From the NCBI GenBank assembly GCA_023436495.1, contig JAEZIT010000041.1, forward strand, positions 1 through 25,325: a stretch of DNA of 25,325 nt, written 5' to 3'. The position numbers and the translations under genes were made by a program. The notes beneath the pieces are model-generated. The model ran no database searches and was not told the DNA's origin. It was given only the letters and a program-made list of their open reading frames with translations. The first letter of the stretch is position 1; the number at the start of each line of letters is the position of its first letter. Shown here in pieces: positions 9,401 to 17,541 of this stretch. Source of the stretch: Acidobacteriota bacterium. GTDB taxonomy: Bacteria; Acidobacteriota; Blastocatellia; Pyrinomonadales; Pyrinomonadaceae.

Positions 9401-10345
9401 TCAGAGCAGCTTAAGGACGGCGAACAGCGATACGGCAGAGATCACGACCCAGAGCAGAACGCCCTGGATCAGCGGCCGTACGCCGACCGCCTTTACGGTC
9501 TTCAGCGAAAGGCTCGCGCCTATCAAAAAGAGGGTAACGGTCATTCCGGCCTTCGCCAGGTTCACCAGCGAATCGAAGATACTGGGCAGGACCTGTACGG
9601 GAGCGTAGGTGCGAACGGCCGTTGCGAGCAGAAAAAGGAAAATGAACCACGGGATCGCGACCTTTGCCTTCGTGTCGGATCCCGATCTTCGGTAAATAAA
9701 AGCGAATAATAATGCGACGGGCGCGATCCAAAGAGCCCTCGCAAGCTTCACGGTGGTAGCGACAGCGAGCGCAGTCGGCCCGTAGGTCTGCGATGCTCCA
9801 ACGACCGAACTCGTGTCGTGAATGGCAATCGCGGACCAGATACCGAACTGGTTCTGCGTCAGCCCGAGCGAATGGCCGATAGCCGGGAACAGCAGCAGGG
9901 CGATCGAATTAAGTATGAAGACCGTTCCGAGCGAGACGGACATCTCTTCGCTCTCGGCGTGGATCGCAGGCGCGACCGCCGCGATCGCGCTGCCGCCGCA
10001 TATTGCTGTTCCGGACGAGATTAGTGCTGAAGTCTTTTCGTTGACCGACAATAACTTTCCTACCAAGTAACCGAGGACAAGCGTTCCGGCGATCGTAACG
10101 ACCGTGAACGCTATGCCGTCCTTTCCCGCTTCATAAACCGCCGAGAGATTCATTCCGAAACCCAGCAGCACGACCGAAGCCTGCAGCAGGTACTTCGTGG
10201 GTTTGCCGCTAAGTTGGGGATACGGATGCCCTATCGCCAACGCAACGAACAAACCTAGAGCGAGAGCGAGCGGCGGTGAGCCAAAGGGCGTAAGGCACGC
10301 GATGAGCAGTAAGACAAAGACAAACTTCTGTAGACGTATATTCAC
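9401..10345 (-). CDS. YeiH/UPF0324-family integral membrane transporter (putative sulfate-exporter family)
   Basis: The 314-aa product is hydrophobic along its length, with about nine or ten membrane segments. It has the family's hallmark stretches: a TKYLLQASVVLLGFGMNLS region (50-70), ISSGTAICGGSAIAAVAPAI (109-128), and IAIHDTSSVVGASQTYG (172-188). The family is annotated from a suggested role in sulfate or sulfonate export. Direct functional proof is thin, so the substrate should be left open. The start is GTG 10345; the next possible start would cut off the first membrane segments. It ends convergently 6 bp from the zinc dehydrogenase and lies 57 bp behind the methyltransferase. Confidence 0.88.
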   Translation of the reverse strand: MNIRLQKFVFVLLLIACLTPFGSPPLALALGLFVALAIGHPYPQLSGKPTKYLLQASVVLLGFGMNLSAVYEAGKDGIAFTVVTIAGTLVLGYLVGKLLSVNEKTSALISSGTAICGGSAIAAVAPAIHAESEEMSVSLGTVFILNSIALLLFPAIGHSLGLTQNQFGIWSAIAIHDTSSVVGASQTYGPTALAVATTVKLARALWIAPVALLFAFIYRRSGSDTKAKVAIPWFIFLFLLATAVRTYAPVQVLPSIFDSLVNLAKAGMTVTLFLIGASLSLKTVKAVGVRPLIQGVLLWVVISAVSLFAVLKLL

Positions 10346-10402
10346 TAGGCGGTCATGTACCGGGCAAGTTTAATTAGGTAATCATTGCGCCGCTGGTTCA
10401 TT

Positions 10403-11224
10403 CTATGACCGCCTTGCGGTAAGGATAGCCTCGGCCTGGGTCCCGTTCAGTTCAGCGGCCGCTTCGGGAGCAAGGTCCTCGATCTGAACATCACTAAATC
10501 CATGTTTTTCAACCAATTCGACGTGATGCTCCGCGCTTCTGCCAAAGCAGTGCAGGCCGTAGCGAAATTTCAGCTTCCCTTTTAAGGACGTGTCGGCCTT
10601 CCATTCGCTCTCGGTCTTCCACGCGTCATCGGATAGCTGAATATGCAGGATAAGCTTTCCGCCCGGCTTCAATTTTCGGCTGCAATTCGACAGCACATGC
10701 TCAAACGTTTCATCCGTCAAATGCTGGATCACGGCAAAACTGTATGCCGCGTCGATGCTTCCATCCGGGATCGAACTAAATCCGTGTTCATCGGCCCGAA
10801 GATAGGTCAGGTTCTTCGCCGGATTGATAATTCCGGCACACGTCAAAGCGCCCGTCGAGATATCGCAGGCATAAACTGCCTTTACGTGTTTTGCAGTATT
10901 CACCGCCAGAAAACCCGGGCCGCATCCGTAATCGAGCACTGTATCGTCCGCGTTCAACGCGTCTTTAAGGACCAGATCGTATATCTTTTCCCTGGACCTT
11001 ATACCCAATTGAAACGCGGCCTCAAGATTTTCATCAAGCGGCCCGTTGGCACCTGTGTCAAAAAAATAATGGGGGCTGAGGGAAAGAGCTCTGAGTGCCC
11101 ATTTTCGGCGCTGCCCTTTGGGCAGCCGCGACAGGGTGTAGGGAACCCACCACGTGCCGAGAAAGTTCTGCGGATCGGAACCGAGAGCAAGAATATATTT
11201 AAGTCCCTTGAGAGTACTGCTCAT
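10403..11224 (-). CDS. Class I SAM-dependent methyltransferase
   Basis: I start this 273-aa protein at ATG 11224 (MSSTLKGLKYIL). A longer frame from TTG 11338 would run through a rho-independent terminator and give an unlikely N-terminus. The SAM site is clear: VLDYGCGPGFLAV around residues 95-107, CDIS acidic loop, DGSIDAAYSFAVIQHL (motif equivalent to the post-II/III region) and LKPGGKLILHI. This is the Methyltransf_11/25 type. The N-terminal 90 residues, rich in aromatic and basic residues, may bind the substrate. Nothing in the context names that substrate; such enzymes act on small molecules, quinones or lipids. Confidence 0.82.
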   Translation of the reverse strand: MSSTLKGLKYILALGSDPQNFLGTWWVPYTLSRLPKGQRRKWALRALSLSPHYFFDTGANGPLDENLEAAFQLGIRSREKIYDLVLKDALNADDTVLDYGCGPGFLAVNTAKHVKAVYACDISTGALTCAGIINPAKNLTYLRADEHGFSSIPDGSIDAAYSFAVIQHLTDETFEHVLSNCSRKLKPGGKLILHIQLSDDAWKTESEWKADTSLKGKLKFRYGLHCFGRSAEHHVELVEKHGFSDVQIEDLAPEAAAELNGTQAEAILTARRS

Positions 11225-11290
11225 ATAAGGATCATAGCCGAACGTTCGAATACAGGGATGTCCGTATGCTGGCGCAAGGGATAAGTATAA

Positions 11291-11328
11291 AAGGAAAAAA
11301 GGGAAAAGAAAACTCGTCTCTTCCCTTT
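11291..11328 (-). terminator. Rho-independent terminator after the DUF4197 gene
   Basis: On the minus strand AAAGGGAA/TTCCCTTT (right arm 11321-11328, left arm 11298-11305 in plus coordinates) forms an 8-bp stem followed by a T-rich tract (TTTTTTCCTTTT when extended through the arm). It lies 26 bp past the DUF4197 stop. It separates that gene from the methyltransferase and argues against the upstream start of the latter. Confidence 0.65.
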
Positions 11329-11353
11329 CAGAATTCAAAATTGCGGCCTGCGG

Positions 11354-12085
11354 TTATCTCAGAACGCCGAAAACCTTACGCAGAATGCTAGTGGTTCTGC
11401 CGATCGGATCGCGGCGGATCTTTTGTTCCTCGTCGGCAACCAGCAGGAACAGGCCGTCGAGGGCTTTCTGCGTAACGTAGCCGTCGAGGTCGCCGGCATC
11501 ATGTCCGAACGCACGCCCGAGCGCTCCGTATCGGCCGATCATTTCCTTGTATTTCTGAGTGACCCCTACTTGTTCGGTGAAATCCTCGACGATGGGGCGG
11601 AATTCGTCGCGCAGCCTGTCCTCGCTCGTTCGGCGAAAGAATTGCGTCGCCGCGTCATCCTCGCCGCTGAATAGTATGTTGCGGGCGTCCGTAAACGACA
11701 TCTGCCGGATCGAATCGAGGAAAACGTCGGTCGCGACGGGCACAGCCTTTTCCGCGGCGTGGTTCATCGATTCGATAAATTCGTCAACGCGGCGGCCCTG
11801 TCCGAGTGCACGGAGCGTCTTCTCTGTACGCTGCAGTCCCTTTGGCAGCGGAATGCGAACGCGGTCATTGTCGAGAAACCCGTTCTCGCGGCCGAGGTCG
11901 TCAACAGCGTTACGGATCCCCTGAAACAACGCTTCTTTCAAACCGCCGGAGATTTCCGAGGTAGAAAGAGCCGTCTGCTGCTGGGCGGGTCGTCGGGCCG
12001 TCGTGCGCCTTGTCTGGCCGAACGAAACACCTGCAAAAACCGTTGCCGCGATAAATGCAGAAGCGAAGAGTTTAGTGGTCTTCAT
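11354..12085 (-). CDS. DUF4197 family exported protein
   Basis: This 243-aa protein has an N-terminal signal peptide (MKTTKLFASAFIAATVFAGV, cleavage likely near SFGQT) and then the DUF4197 domain. The domain is recognised by SGGLKEALFQGIRNAVDDLG, the IPLPKGLQRTEKTLRALGQG block, the MNHAAEKAVPVA block, ILFSGEDDAATQFFRRT and the C-terminal VTQKALDGLFLLVADEE. DUF4197 proteins are periplasmic, mainly helical and of unknown function. Homologues are normally about 220-250 aa, so this one is complete. It has its own terminator downstream and an unusual hairpin/inverted-repeat arrangement upstream. Confidence 0.88.
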   Translation of the reverse strand: MKTTKLFASAFIAATVFAGVSFGQTRRTTARRPAQQQTALSTSEISGGLKEALFQGIRNAVDDLGRENGFLDNDRVRIPLPKGLQRTEKTLRALGQGRRVDEFIESMNHAAEKAVPVATDVFLDSIRQMSFTDARNILFSGEDDAATQFFRRTSEDRLRDEFRPIVEDFTEQVGVTQKYKEMIGRYGALGRAFGHDAGDLDGYVTQKALDGLFLLVADEEQKIRRDPIGRTTSILRKVFGVLR

Positions 12086-12092
12086 ATCAGTA

Positions 12093-12160
12093 TTTCCTGT
12101 TCAAACAAAAATCGGTTCACGATAGGCGAACCGATGTTTTGATAATATTTTAACAGGAAA
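12093..12160 (-). promoter_or_regulatory. Nested inverted repeats upstream of the DUF4197 gene (terminator/leader hairpin plus outer arms)
   Basis: The gap between gpmA and the DUF4197 gene contains outer arms AACAGGAAA (12152-12160) and TTTCCTGTT (12093-12101). Inside them is a perfect hairpin ATCGGTTC/GAACCGAT (12111-12118 and 12128-12135). On the minus strand this hairpin is followed by TTTTTGTTTG, so it can end gpmA transcription. A TTAAAAT box directly after the first outer arm (12153-12147) could start the DUF4197 message just before the hairpin, which would then be a leader hairpin or attenuator. The second outer arm holds the AGGA of the DUF4197 ribosome site. Confidence 0.5.
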
Positions 12161-12202
12161 AGTTCATACACTATTTCAGTTTTTCGTGCACGAATTTGTC
12201 CA

Positions 12203-12952
12203 CTATTTCTGGGCTTTTCCCTGGTTCGCGACGGCTTCCTGCGCCTTGCGGACCGCTTCGGGATCGCCGAGATAATAGCTCTTGATAGGTTTGAGATCTT
12301 TATCGAGCTCATAAATAAGCGGGATGCCGGTCGGGATATTCAAATGGGTTATCTGCTCGTCGGAAACGCTGTCGAGATATTTTACGACGGCCCGCAGCGA
12401 GTTGCCGTGGGCGGCGACGATAAGCCTCTTGCCTTCTTTTACCTTCGGCAGGATCTCCGATTCAAAATACGGCACGACCCGGGCGACCGTGTCCTTGAGG
12501 CACTCCGTCTTTGGGAATTTACTCTTGTCGATCGAACAATACCTCGGGTCGTTACCGAGAAAGCGTTCGTCCGTGTCCGGCAGCTCAGCCGGCGGAATAT
12601 CAAAGCTGCGACGCCACATCAGCACCTGTTCTTCGCCGTATTGTGCAGCTGTTTCTGCCTTGTTCAGCCCCTGCAGCGCGCCGTAATGCCTTTCGTTCAG
12701 CATCCACGATTTCGTCTCCGGTATCCACATCAGGTCCATTTCATCCAGGATGATCCAAAGCGTGCGGATCGCTCGCTTTAATACCGATGTGTATGCCTCG
12801 TCAAATGTAAATCCTTCGTTCTTAAGGAGCTTGCCGGCGGCGTGCGCTTCTTCCATGCCTTTTGGCGATAGGTCGACATCCTTCCAGCCGGTAAAGCGGT
12901 TCTCTTTGTTCCATTCACTTTCGCCGTGTCGGATCAATACAATTTTATACAT
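12203..12952 (-). CDS. gpmA: 2,3-bisphosphoglycerate-dependent phosphoglycerate mutase
   Basis: The 249-aa enzyme interconverts 3- and 2-phosphoglycerate in glycolysis and gluconeogenesis through a phosphohistidine. The start LIRHGESEWN gives Arg8 and the phospho-acceptor His9; Glu87 in NERHYGALQG and His182 in AAHGNSLRA complete the active site, and the dPGM-specific insertion around 100-150 (RRSFDIPPAELPDTDERF) separates it from short phosphatases. Length is standard. It starts at ATG 12952 and follows folC by 50 bp in the same direction, so accD-folC-gpmA may be one transcript that ends at the hairpin at 12111-12135. Confidence 0.96.
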   Translation of the reverse strand: MYKIVLIRHGESEWNKENRFTGWKDVDLSPKGMEEAHAAGKLLKNEGFTFDEAYTSVLKRAIRTLWIILDEMDLMWIPETKSWMLNERHYGALQGLNKAETAAQYGEEQVLMWRRSFDIPPAELPDTDERFLGNDPRYCSIDKSKFPKTECLKDTVARVVPYFESEILPKVKEGKRLIVAAHGNSLRAVVKYLDSVSDEQITHLNIPTGIPLIYELDKDLKPIKSYYLGDPEAVRKAQEAVANQGKAQK

Positions 12953-13002
12953 AGTCTAATCGTTGTTCCCGGATAATTCGGACTGTTCCTTTTCCTAAGA
13001 TA

Positions 13003-14388
13003 TCAGACATCCCGCCCGGCACGAAAAGTGTTGAGAAAATTTTGCTTTATCGTCACTTTCGTCTCCGGGATCGTATTCAAAAGGCGCTTTACGTCGCCGA
13101 TGAGATAAAGCGAACCGGTGACGAGGATGAGCGATTCCCCTCTTTCTGCCAATTCGAATGCGGCGCTCAACGCATCAGCGGGCGTGTCCGACAGCGTTAT
13201 GCGTTCATGTGCGATGCCATCCGGTACGAACCGCAGCACTTCATTTGCGGTCATAGCTCGCGAGTTTTCAGGCCGTGTCAGGATGAGATGATCAGCGAGC
13301 GGAAACAGGATCTCAGCGATGTCCCCGATGTCCTTATCACGCATCGTACCGAAGATCATAACGATCGGCCCGCGAATATTCTCTTCGACAAATGTCCGTA
13401 AAGCTTCGGCCCCGGCCTGATTATGCGCTCCATCGAGCAAGATACCGTTCGTAAGTTCCAGCCTTCCGGGATTTCGTGCATTCTCGAGGCCGGAAATAAC
13501 GTCTTGTTTAGAGATAGGAAACCAATGTTCCGAAATGGCTTCGGCAAGGCCAATCGCGACCGCGGCATTCTCGACCTGATGCCGTCCAAGCATATGTTTC
13601 AGACGAACGCCGTCATAATTATGCCTGCCGGAGAGAAACGAAGCTCGCAAGACTGGAGAGTCATCCGCCTCTTCGGCAATGGCGGTTTCCATCGTGCTCC
13701 ACTCGAAATGGACACCCAATTCGCGGCAACGGTCGGTTATGAGCTGCTCAACGGCTGCGTCCTGATGGGCCGCAACCGCCGCAATGGTTCCCGAATGGAT
13801 GATCGCGGCCTTTTCAGCGGCTATCTCTGTCAAAGTGTTGCCAAGGATATTCTGGTGATCGAGTGCTATCTGTGTTATTCCGGCGATCTCGGCGCCGGCC
13901 GCGGTCGTCGCGTCGAACCGGCCGCCGAGGCCAGTTTCGAGAACGACCAGTTCAACGCAGGCGTCTTCAAAGGCCTTCAAACCTATTGCCGTGACCTGTT
14001 CGAAATAGGTGGGAACGGATTCGAGCTCGCCGGTTCTTACCAGGTTTTCGCAGGTTTCGCGAACAAGCGTCGCGAGCTCAGCAAATTGAGTTTCGCTAAT
14101 ATCTTCGCCGTTTATTTTTATGCGTTCAGTGATCGAAACGAGGTGGGGCGAGGTGAATAGTCCCGTGCGAATGCCGGCCGTGCGGCACATGGAATCGAGA
14201 AATGCGCAGACCGAACCCTTTCCGTTCGTGCCGGCGATCTGAACTTTCTTGTATCGATCGTGAGGACCGCCAAGGGCCGCGAGAACTTTTCCGATGCTCT
14301 CAAGCCCGAGCTTCATCGCGGAAACTTCATTGCCTAGGGAGTAGAGATAATCCTGGGCCTCGTCGAATCGCATCGCAACACGCGTCAC
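13003..14388 (-). CDS. folC: Bifunctional folylpolyglutamate synthase / dihydrofolate synthase
   Basis: FolC adds glutamate to dihydropteroate and then to folates, using ATP, in the cytoplasm. The Mur-ligase-like fold is shown by the P-loop AGTNGKGSV (52-60), the FTSPHLVSITERIKING block, the VLETGLGGRFDATTA motif and the C-terminal ILLDGAHNQAGAEAL. The given start is GTG 14388, whose GTGA overlaps the accD stop. ATG 14373, five codons later, gives the more usual MRFDEAQDYL beginning and is equally possible; neither has a good ribosome site. The accD-folC order is conserved in many bacteria. Its 461 aa are slightly long because of a C-terminal tail. Confidence 0.95.
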   Translation of the reverse strand: MTRVAMRFDEAQDYLYSLGNEVSAMKLGLESIGKVLAALGGPHDRYKKVQIAGTNGKGSVCAFLDSMCRTAGIRTGLFTSPHLVSITERIKINGEDISETQFAELATLVRETCENLVRTGELESVPTYFEQVTAIGLKAFEDACVELVVLETGLGGRFDATTAAGAEIAGITQIALDHQNILGNTLTEIAAEKAAIIHSGTIAAVAAHQDAAVEQLITDRCRELGVHFEWSTMETAIAEEADDSPVLRASFLSGRHNYDGVRLKHMLGRHQVENAAVAIGLAEAISEHWFPISKQDVISGLENARNPGRLELTNGILLDGAHNQAGAEALRTFVEENIRGPIVMIFGTMRDKDIGDIAEILFPLADHLILTRPENSRAMTANEVLRFVPDGIAHERITLSDTPADALSAAFELAERGESLILVTGSLYLIGDVKRLLNTIPETKVTIKQNFLNTFRAGRDV

Positions 14389-15251
14389 CGCTTGCCGTCG
14401 GTGTTCATCATAAAATCCAGCAAGCGCTCTATTGTTCCCTTCATTTCGCGGCGATCAACGACCATATCGACCATGCCGTGTTCAAGCAGGAACTCGCTTC
14501 GCTGAAAGCCTTTCGGGAGTTTCTGCCGGATGGTCTGTTCGATGACGCGCGGGCCGGCAAAGCCAATAAGTGCTTTCGGTTCCGCAATTATCACATCGCC
14601 GAGCATAGCAAAGCTCGCGGTTACGCCGCCCGTCGTCGGATCGGTAAGAACGGAGATAAACGGCAGGCGTTCGTCGTGAAGCCGTGCGAGAGCGGCCGAG
14701 ATCTTTGCCATCTGCATCAGCGACAGAGTGCCTTCCTGCATTCGAGCGCCGCCCGATGCTGAAAAAATGATGACCGAACCTCGGTTTTCAACGGCGCGCT
14801 CGATCAGGCGCGTGATCTTTTCACCGACGGCCGATCCCATCGAACCGCCGATAAAGCTCATATCCATCGCACCGGCATAAACGAGGTGGCCGCCGACCTT
14901 GCCCTCGCCAGAAACGATGGCTTCGGGCAGCCCGGAGCTTTCCTTAGCGGTCTCAATGCGTTCCTTGTACGGTTTGGTATCGACAAATTCGAGCGGGTCA
15001 GCGGATGTGACCTCTTCGTCGAGCTGTGTATATTTGCCGTCGTCGAACAGGCTCGACAGGCGTTCGCGGGCGGAATACCGGAAATGATACCCGCAATGCG
15101 TGCAGACCTGCAGCGATTCTGTAAGCTCGCGTTTATATAACGGGCTTTCGCATTCGAGGCACTTAACGAAAATCCCTTCCGTTTTGACGTTGCGTTCTCC
15201 GCCGTCGTCTTGCCCCTCGATCTTGGGCTTGTCTCTACGAAACCAGGACAT
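14385..15251 (-). CDS. accD: Acetyl-CoA carboxylase carboxyltransferase subunit beta
   Basis: AccD pairs with AccA to move the carboxyl group from carboxybiotin to acetyl-CoA, the first step of fatty acid synthesis. The 288-aa product has the N-terminal zinc ribbon Cys31/34/50/53 (KCLECESP, CTHCGYHF), then the crotonase-like carboxyltransferase domain with GGSMGSAVGEKI, FSASGGARMQEGTLSLMQM, TDPTTGGVTASFAMLGD and GFAGPRVIEQTIRQKLPKGF. Length is typical. Translation starts at ATG 15251 with no clear ribosome-binding site. The stop overlaps the folC start, so the two are translationally coupled. AccA is not in the window. Confidence 0.97.
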   Translation of the reverse strand: MSWFRRDKPKIEGQDDGGERNVKTEGIFVKCLECESPLYKRELTESLQVCTHCGYHFRYSARERLSSLFDDGKYTQLDEEVTSADPLEFVDTKPYKERIETAKESSGLPEAIVSGEGKVGGHLVYAGAMDMSFIGGSMGSAVGEKITRLIERAVENRGSVIIFSASGGARMQEGTLSLMQMAKISAALARLHDERLPFISVLTDPTTGGVTASFAMLGDVIIAEPKALIGFAGPRVIEQTIRQKLPKGFQRSEFLLEHGMVDMVVDRREMKGTIERLLDFMMNTDGKR

Positions 15252-15353
15252 AGATAGTTGTCAGACGTCAGTGGCCGTTGCGGCAGCATGACTTGCTGAT
15301 AAGTGACTTAGATTAGCATAGCCCGCGACGTTTTGTCGTGAACTGCGTCGAAC

Positions 15354-16118
15354 TTAGCGAAGCACTTCCAGCATCTGCGCGTGGATCAGGCCGTTGCTGG
15401 CACAGATGGGCGGCGTATATACACTGAATTTCTCACCGTTATAATACGTAACGCTGCCGCCGGCTTCCTGGATCATCAAATAGCCGGCAGCGACGTCCCA
15501 CGGATTCAGGCCTTCTTCCCAAAATCCGTCGAACCTGCCGCATGCTACGTATGCCATGTCGATCGCGGCGGATCCGTCGCGGCGGACCCCGCGCGAGCCT
15601 AATAAAAACTGGGTCAGATGCCGCGCAAAATCATGCCGGTCCTTAAAATCGTACGGAAATCCGGTGACGATCAGCGAATCGCCCAGGTTTTCGGTCGCAG
15701 AAACGCGAATTCGGCGGCCGTTCAGTGTCGCTCCCTGACCCTTTTCCGCTGCGAATAGCTCATCGCGTGTTGGATCGTATGTTACGCCGATAACGATCTC
15801 GCCGTTGTGCTCGAGAGCCAAAGTCACGCAGAAACAGGGGTACCCGTGTGCATAATTGGTCGTGCCATCGAGCGGATCGATGATCCATTTCCAGGAAGAA
15901 TCGCCGGAAACAACAACGGCTTCGCCGGATTCTTCCGCAAGAATGGCATGCTTCGGGTAATAAGATTTGATCCGTTCAATGATCAGTTTTTCCGACGCCA
16001 GATCGGCTTCGGTAACGAGGTTGATGTCGCCCTTTTTCGTGATCTTCTCGATCTTGCCGAACTTTTCAAGCAACACGTGGCCGGCATCACGAGCGGTTTC
16101 AATAGCGAAATTTAACAT
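15354..16118 (-). CDS. suhB: Inositol monophosphatase family protein
   Basis: This 254-aa protein belongs to the magnesium-dependent, lithium-sensitive phosphatase family that cleaves myo-inositol-1-phosphate; the bacterial member SuhB also acts in rRNA transcription antitermination. Metal ligands are visible: the EE pair at 62-63 (LAEESGE), Asp81 and Asp84 in DPLDGTTNYAHG, and Asp208 in NPWDVAAG. Length and motif order are complete. It starts at ATG 16118; a TAGATT box 7 nt ahead suggests a leaderless message. The SuhB name is by family, as related phosphatases (histidinol-phosphatase, CysQ) share the fold. Confidence 0.9.
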   Translation of the reverse strand: MLNFAIETARDAGHVLLEKFGKIEKITKKGDINLVTEADLASEKLIIERIKSYYPKHAILAEESGEAVVVSGDSSWKWIIDPLDGTTNYAHGYPCFCVTLALEHNGEIVIGVTYDPTRDELFAAEKGQGATLNGRRIRVSATENLGDSLIVTGFPYDFKDRHDFARHLTQFLLGSRGVRRDGSAAIDMAYVACGRFDGFWEEGLNPWDVAAGYLMIQEAGGSVTYYNGEKFSVYTPPICASNGLIHAQMLEVLR

Positions 16119-16240
16119 ACCTATGAATCTAGCACAGTGGCGGCACTTGCAGGGGCGATGTGACGCTTTGGGGGATCTTGAGAAGCGGTCGACGTTGTAT
16201 CGCTGCTGCCTATTCCCCTGGCGCCGCTGTAATAACAGAT

Positions 16241-17503
16241 CTATTTCATTATGGCGATAATTTCGGTCTGGTGGAGCGCGGTAATGACCGCATCGTTTTC
16301 CGTCAAATAAACATCGATCTCAGAGCGTATGCCGAACTTCCCTTCCAGATAGATCCCAGGTTCGATCGAAAACGCTGTTCCGGGCACGAGTCGCCGCGTG
16401 TCTCGCGTTTCCAGATTGTCGATGTTCGCGCCGTTCCCGTGGCCCTCTTCGCCAATTGAATGGCCCGTGCGGTGCAGGAACTGGTCGCCGTAGCCGGCCT
16501 TTTTGATCACGCCGCGTGCGACGTCATCGACCTGTGCTCCCTTTATTACCTTCTTGTCCCGAAAAGAGCTCTTTACGAAATTGTATGCCGCCTGCTGTGC
16601 TTCATATACGATGTTCCAGATCTTTACGTACTCTTCCGGCACAGTTTCGCCGACGTAACCGACCCACGTAAGGTCTACCGCCGGCGCCATCGGCTTGTTC
16701 ATTTTCGTAACCGTGTCGATCAGGACGAGGTCGCCGCGTTTTATGGGCGAATTCCGCTCTTTTGTCGGAAAATAATGCGGCGATGCGGCATTGGCGTTTA
16801 CCGCGACGATCATCGGCGCCGGCCGCATCCCTTCTTCGCCGAAGCGCTTCATCATTAATTGCTGTACGTCCGTCTCGGTCGTTGGCTCGTTTGCAAGCAT
16901 CCGCCGTTTTATCTCGGCAAACGTCTCGATGATGATCTTTTGCAGCTTTGCAGCCGCTTCGTTGTGCATTGCGAGCTGTTCCGGCGTCCAGACAGCTTCG
17001 AACTGCTGAACAAGGTCGGCACTGGTCACGACATCGACACCGATCGAGCGCACCATTTCGATTGTCCCGGCATCGACCCGCGAAATATACGGAATGTCGT
17101 TATTTGGAGAATACTGCATCGCGACGCGCGGGCGTTTATTAGGCTGCCCCGCACCAAGAATCGCCTTTTTAAGGTTTGATTCGATAAGCTGCCATTCGCG
17201 ATAGATCATCTTCGTGCCCGGCAGCGAATCGAGCTGCCCCGGTTCGATCGCGTGGACCAGCTTGACCGGCTCTCCGGTCGCCGGAATGTAGTAATACCAT
17301 CGTCGCGAGCCGCCCAGACGCGACGTTTTCAGGATCCGAGGGGTAAGAATGTCGCTGCCGCGAAAGTCGTAAAACAGCCATCCATCCAGATTCTCGCTTT
17401 TAAGTGCGGCCTGAATATCGGCAACGCGCTTTTCCTGCTCCGATTGCGAAAAAGCGAATATCGAAAAGATCAGGATCGCAAAGATGGTACCGGCGAACTT
17501 CAT
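16241..17503 (-). CDS. Secreted M24-family metallopeptidase (Xaa-Pro aminopeptidase-like)
   Basis: I start the 420-aa product at ATG 17503, because GGGAG lies 7 nt upstream and the N-terminus is then a clean signal peptide (MKFAGTIFAILIFSIFAFSQ). The longer frame from 17605 would bury it and overlap the preceding gene. After a creatinase-like N-domain, the pita-bread catalytic domain carries the five metal ligands Asp263, Asp277, His348 (HRTGHSIG), Glu381 (FSIEPGIY) and Glu395 (GIRSEID). These normally hold two manganese or cobalt ions. The protein probably trims proline-containing peptides outside the cytoplasm. It follows the secreted esterase gene by 38 bp. Confidence 0.9.
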   Translation of the reverse strand: MKFAGTIFAILIFSIFAFSQSEQEKRVADIQAALKSENLDGWLFYDFRGSDILTPRILKTSRLGGSRRWYYYIPATGEPVKLVHAIEPGQLDSLPGTKMIYREWQLIESNLKKAILGAGQPNKRPRVAMQYSPNNDIPYISRVDAGTIEMVRSIGVDVVTSADLVQQFEAVWTPEQLAMHNEAAAKLQKIIIETFAEIKRRMLANEPTTETDVQQLMMKRFGEEGMRPAPMIVAVNANAASPHYFPTKERNSPIKRGDLVLIDTVTKMNKPMAPAVDLTWVGYVGETVPEEYVKIWNIVYEAQQAAYNFVKSSFRDKKVIKGAQVDDVARGVIKKAGYGDQFLHRTGHSIGEEGHGNGANIDNLETRDTRRLVPGTAFSIEPGIYLEGKFGIRSEIDVYLTENDAVITALHQTEIIAIMK

Positions 17504-17541
17504 TATTTTCTCCCTACAAGATAACGGATTTACTTTTTGAA

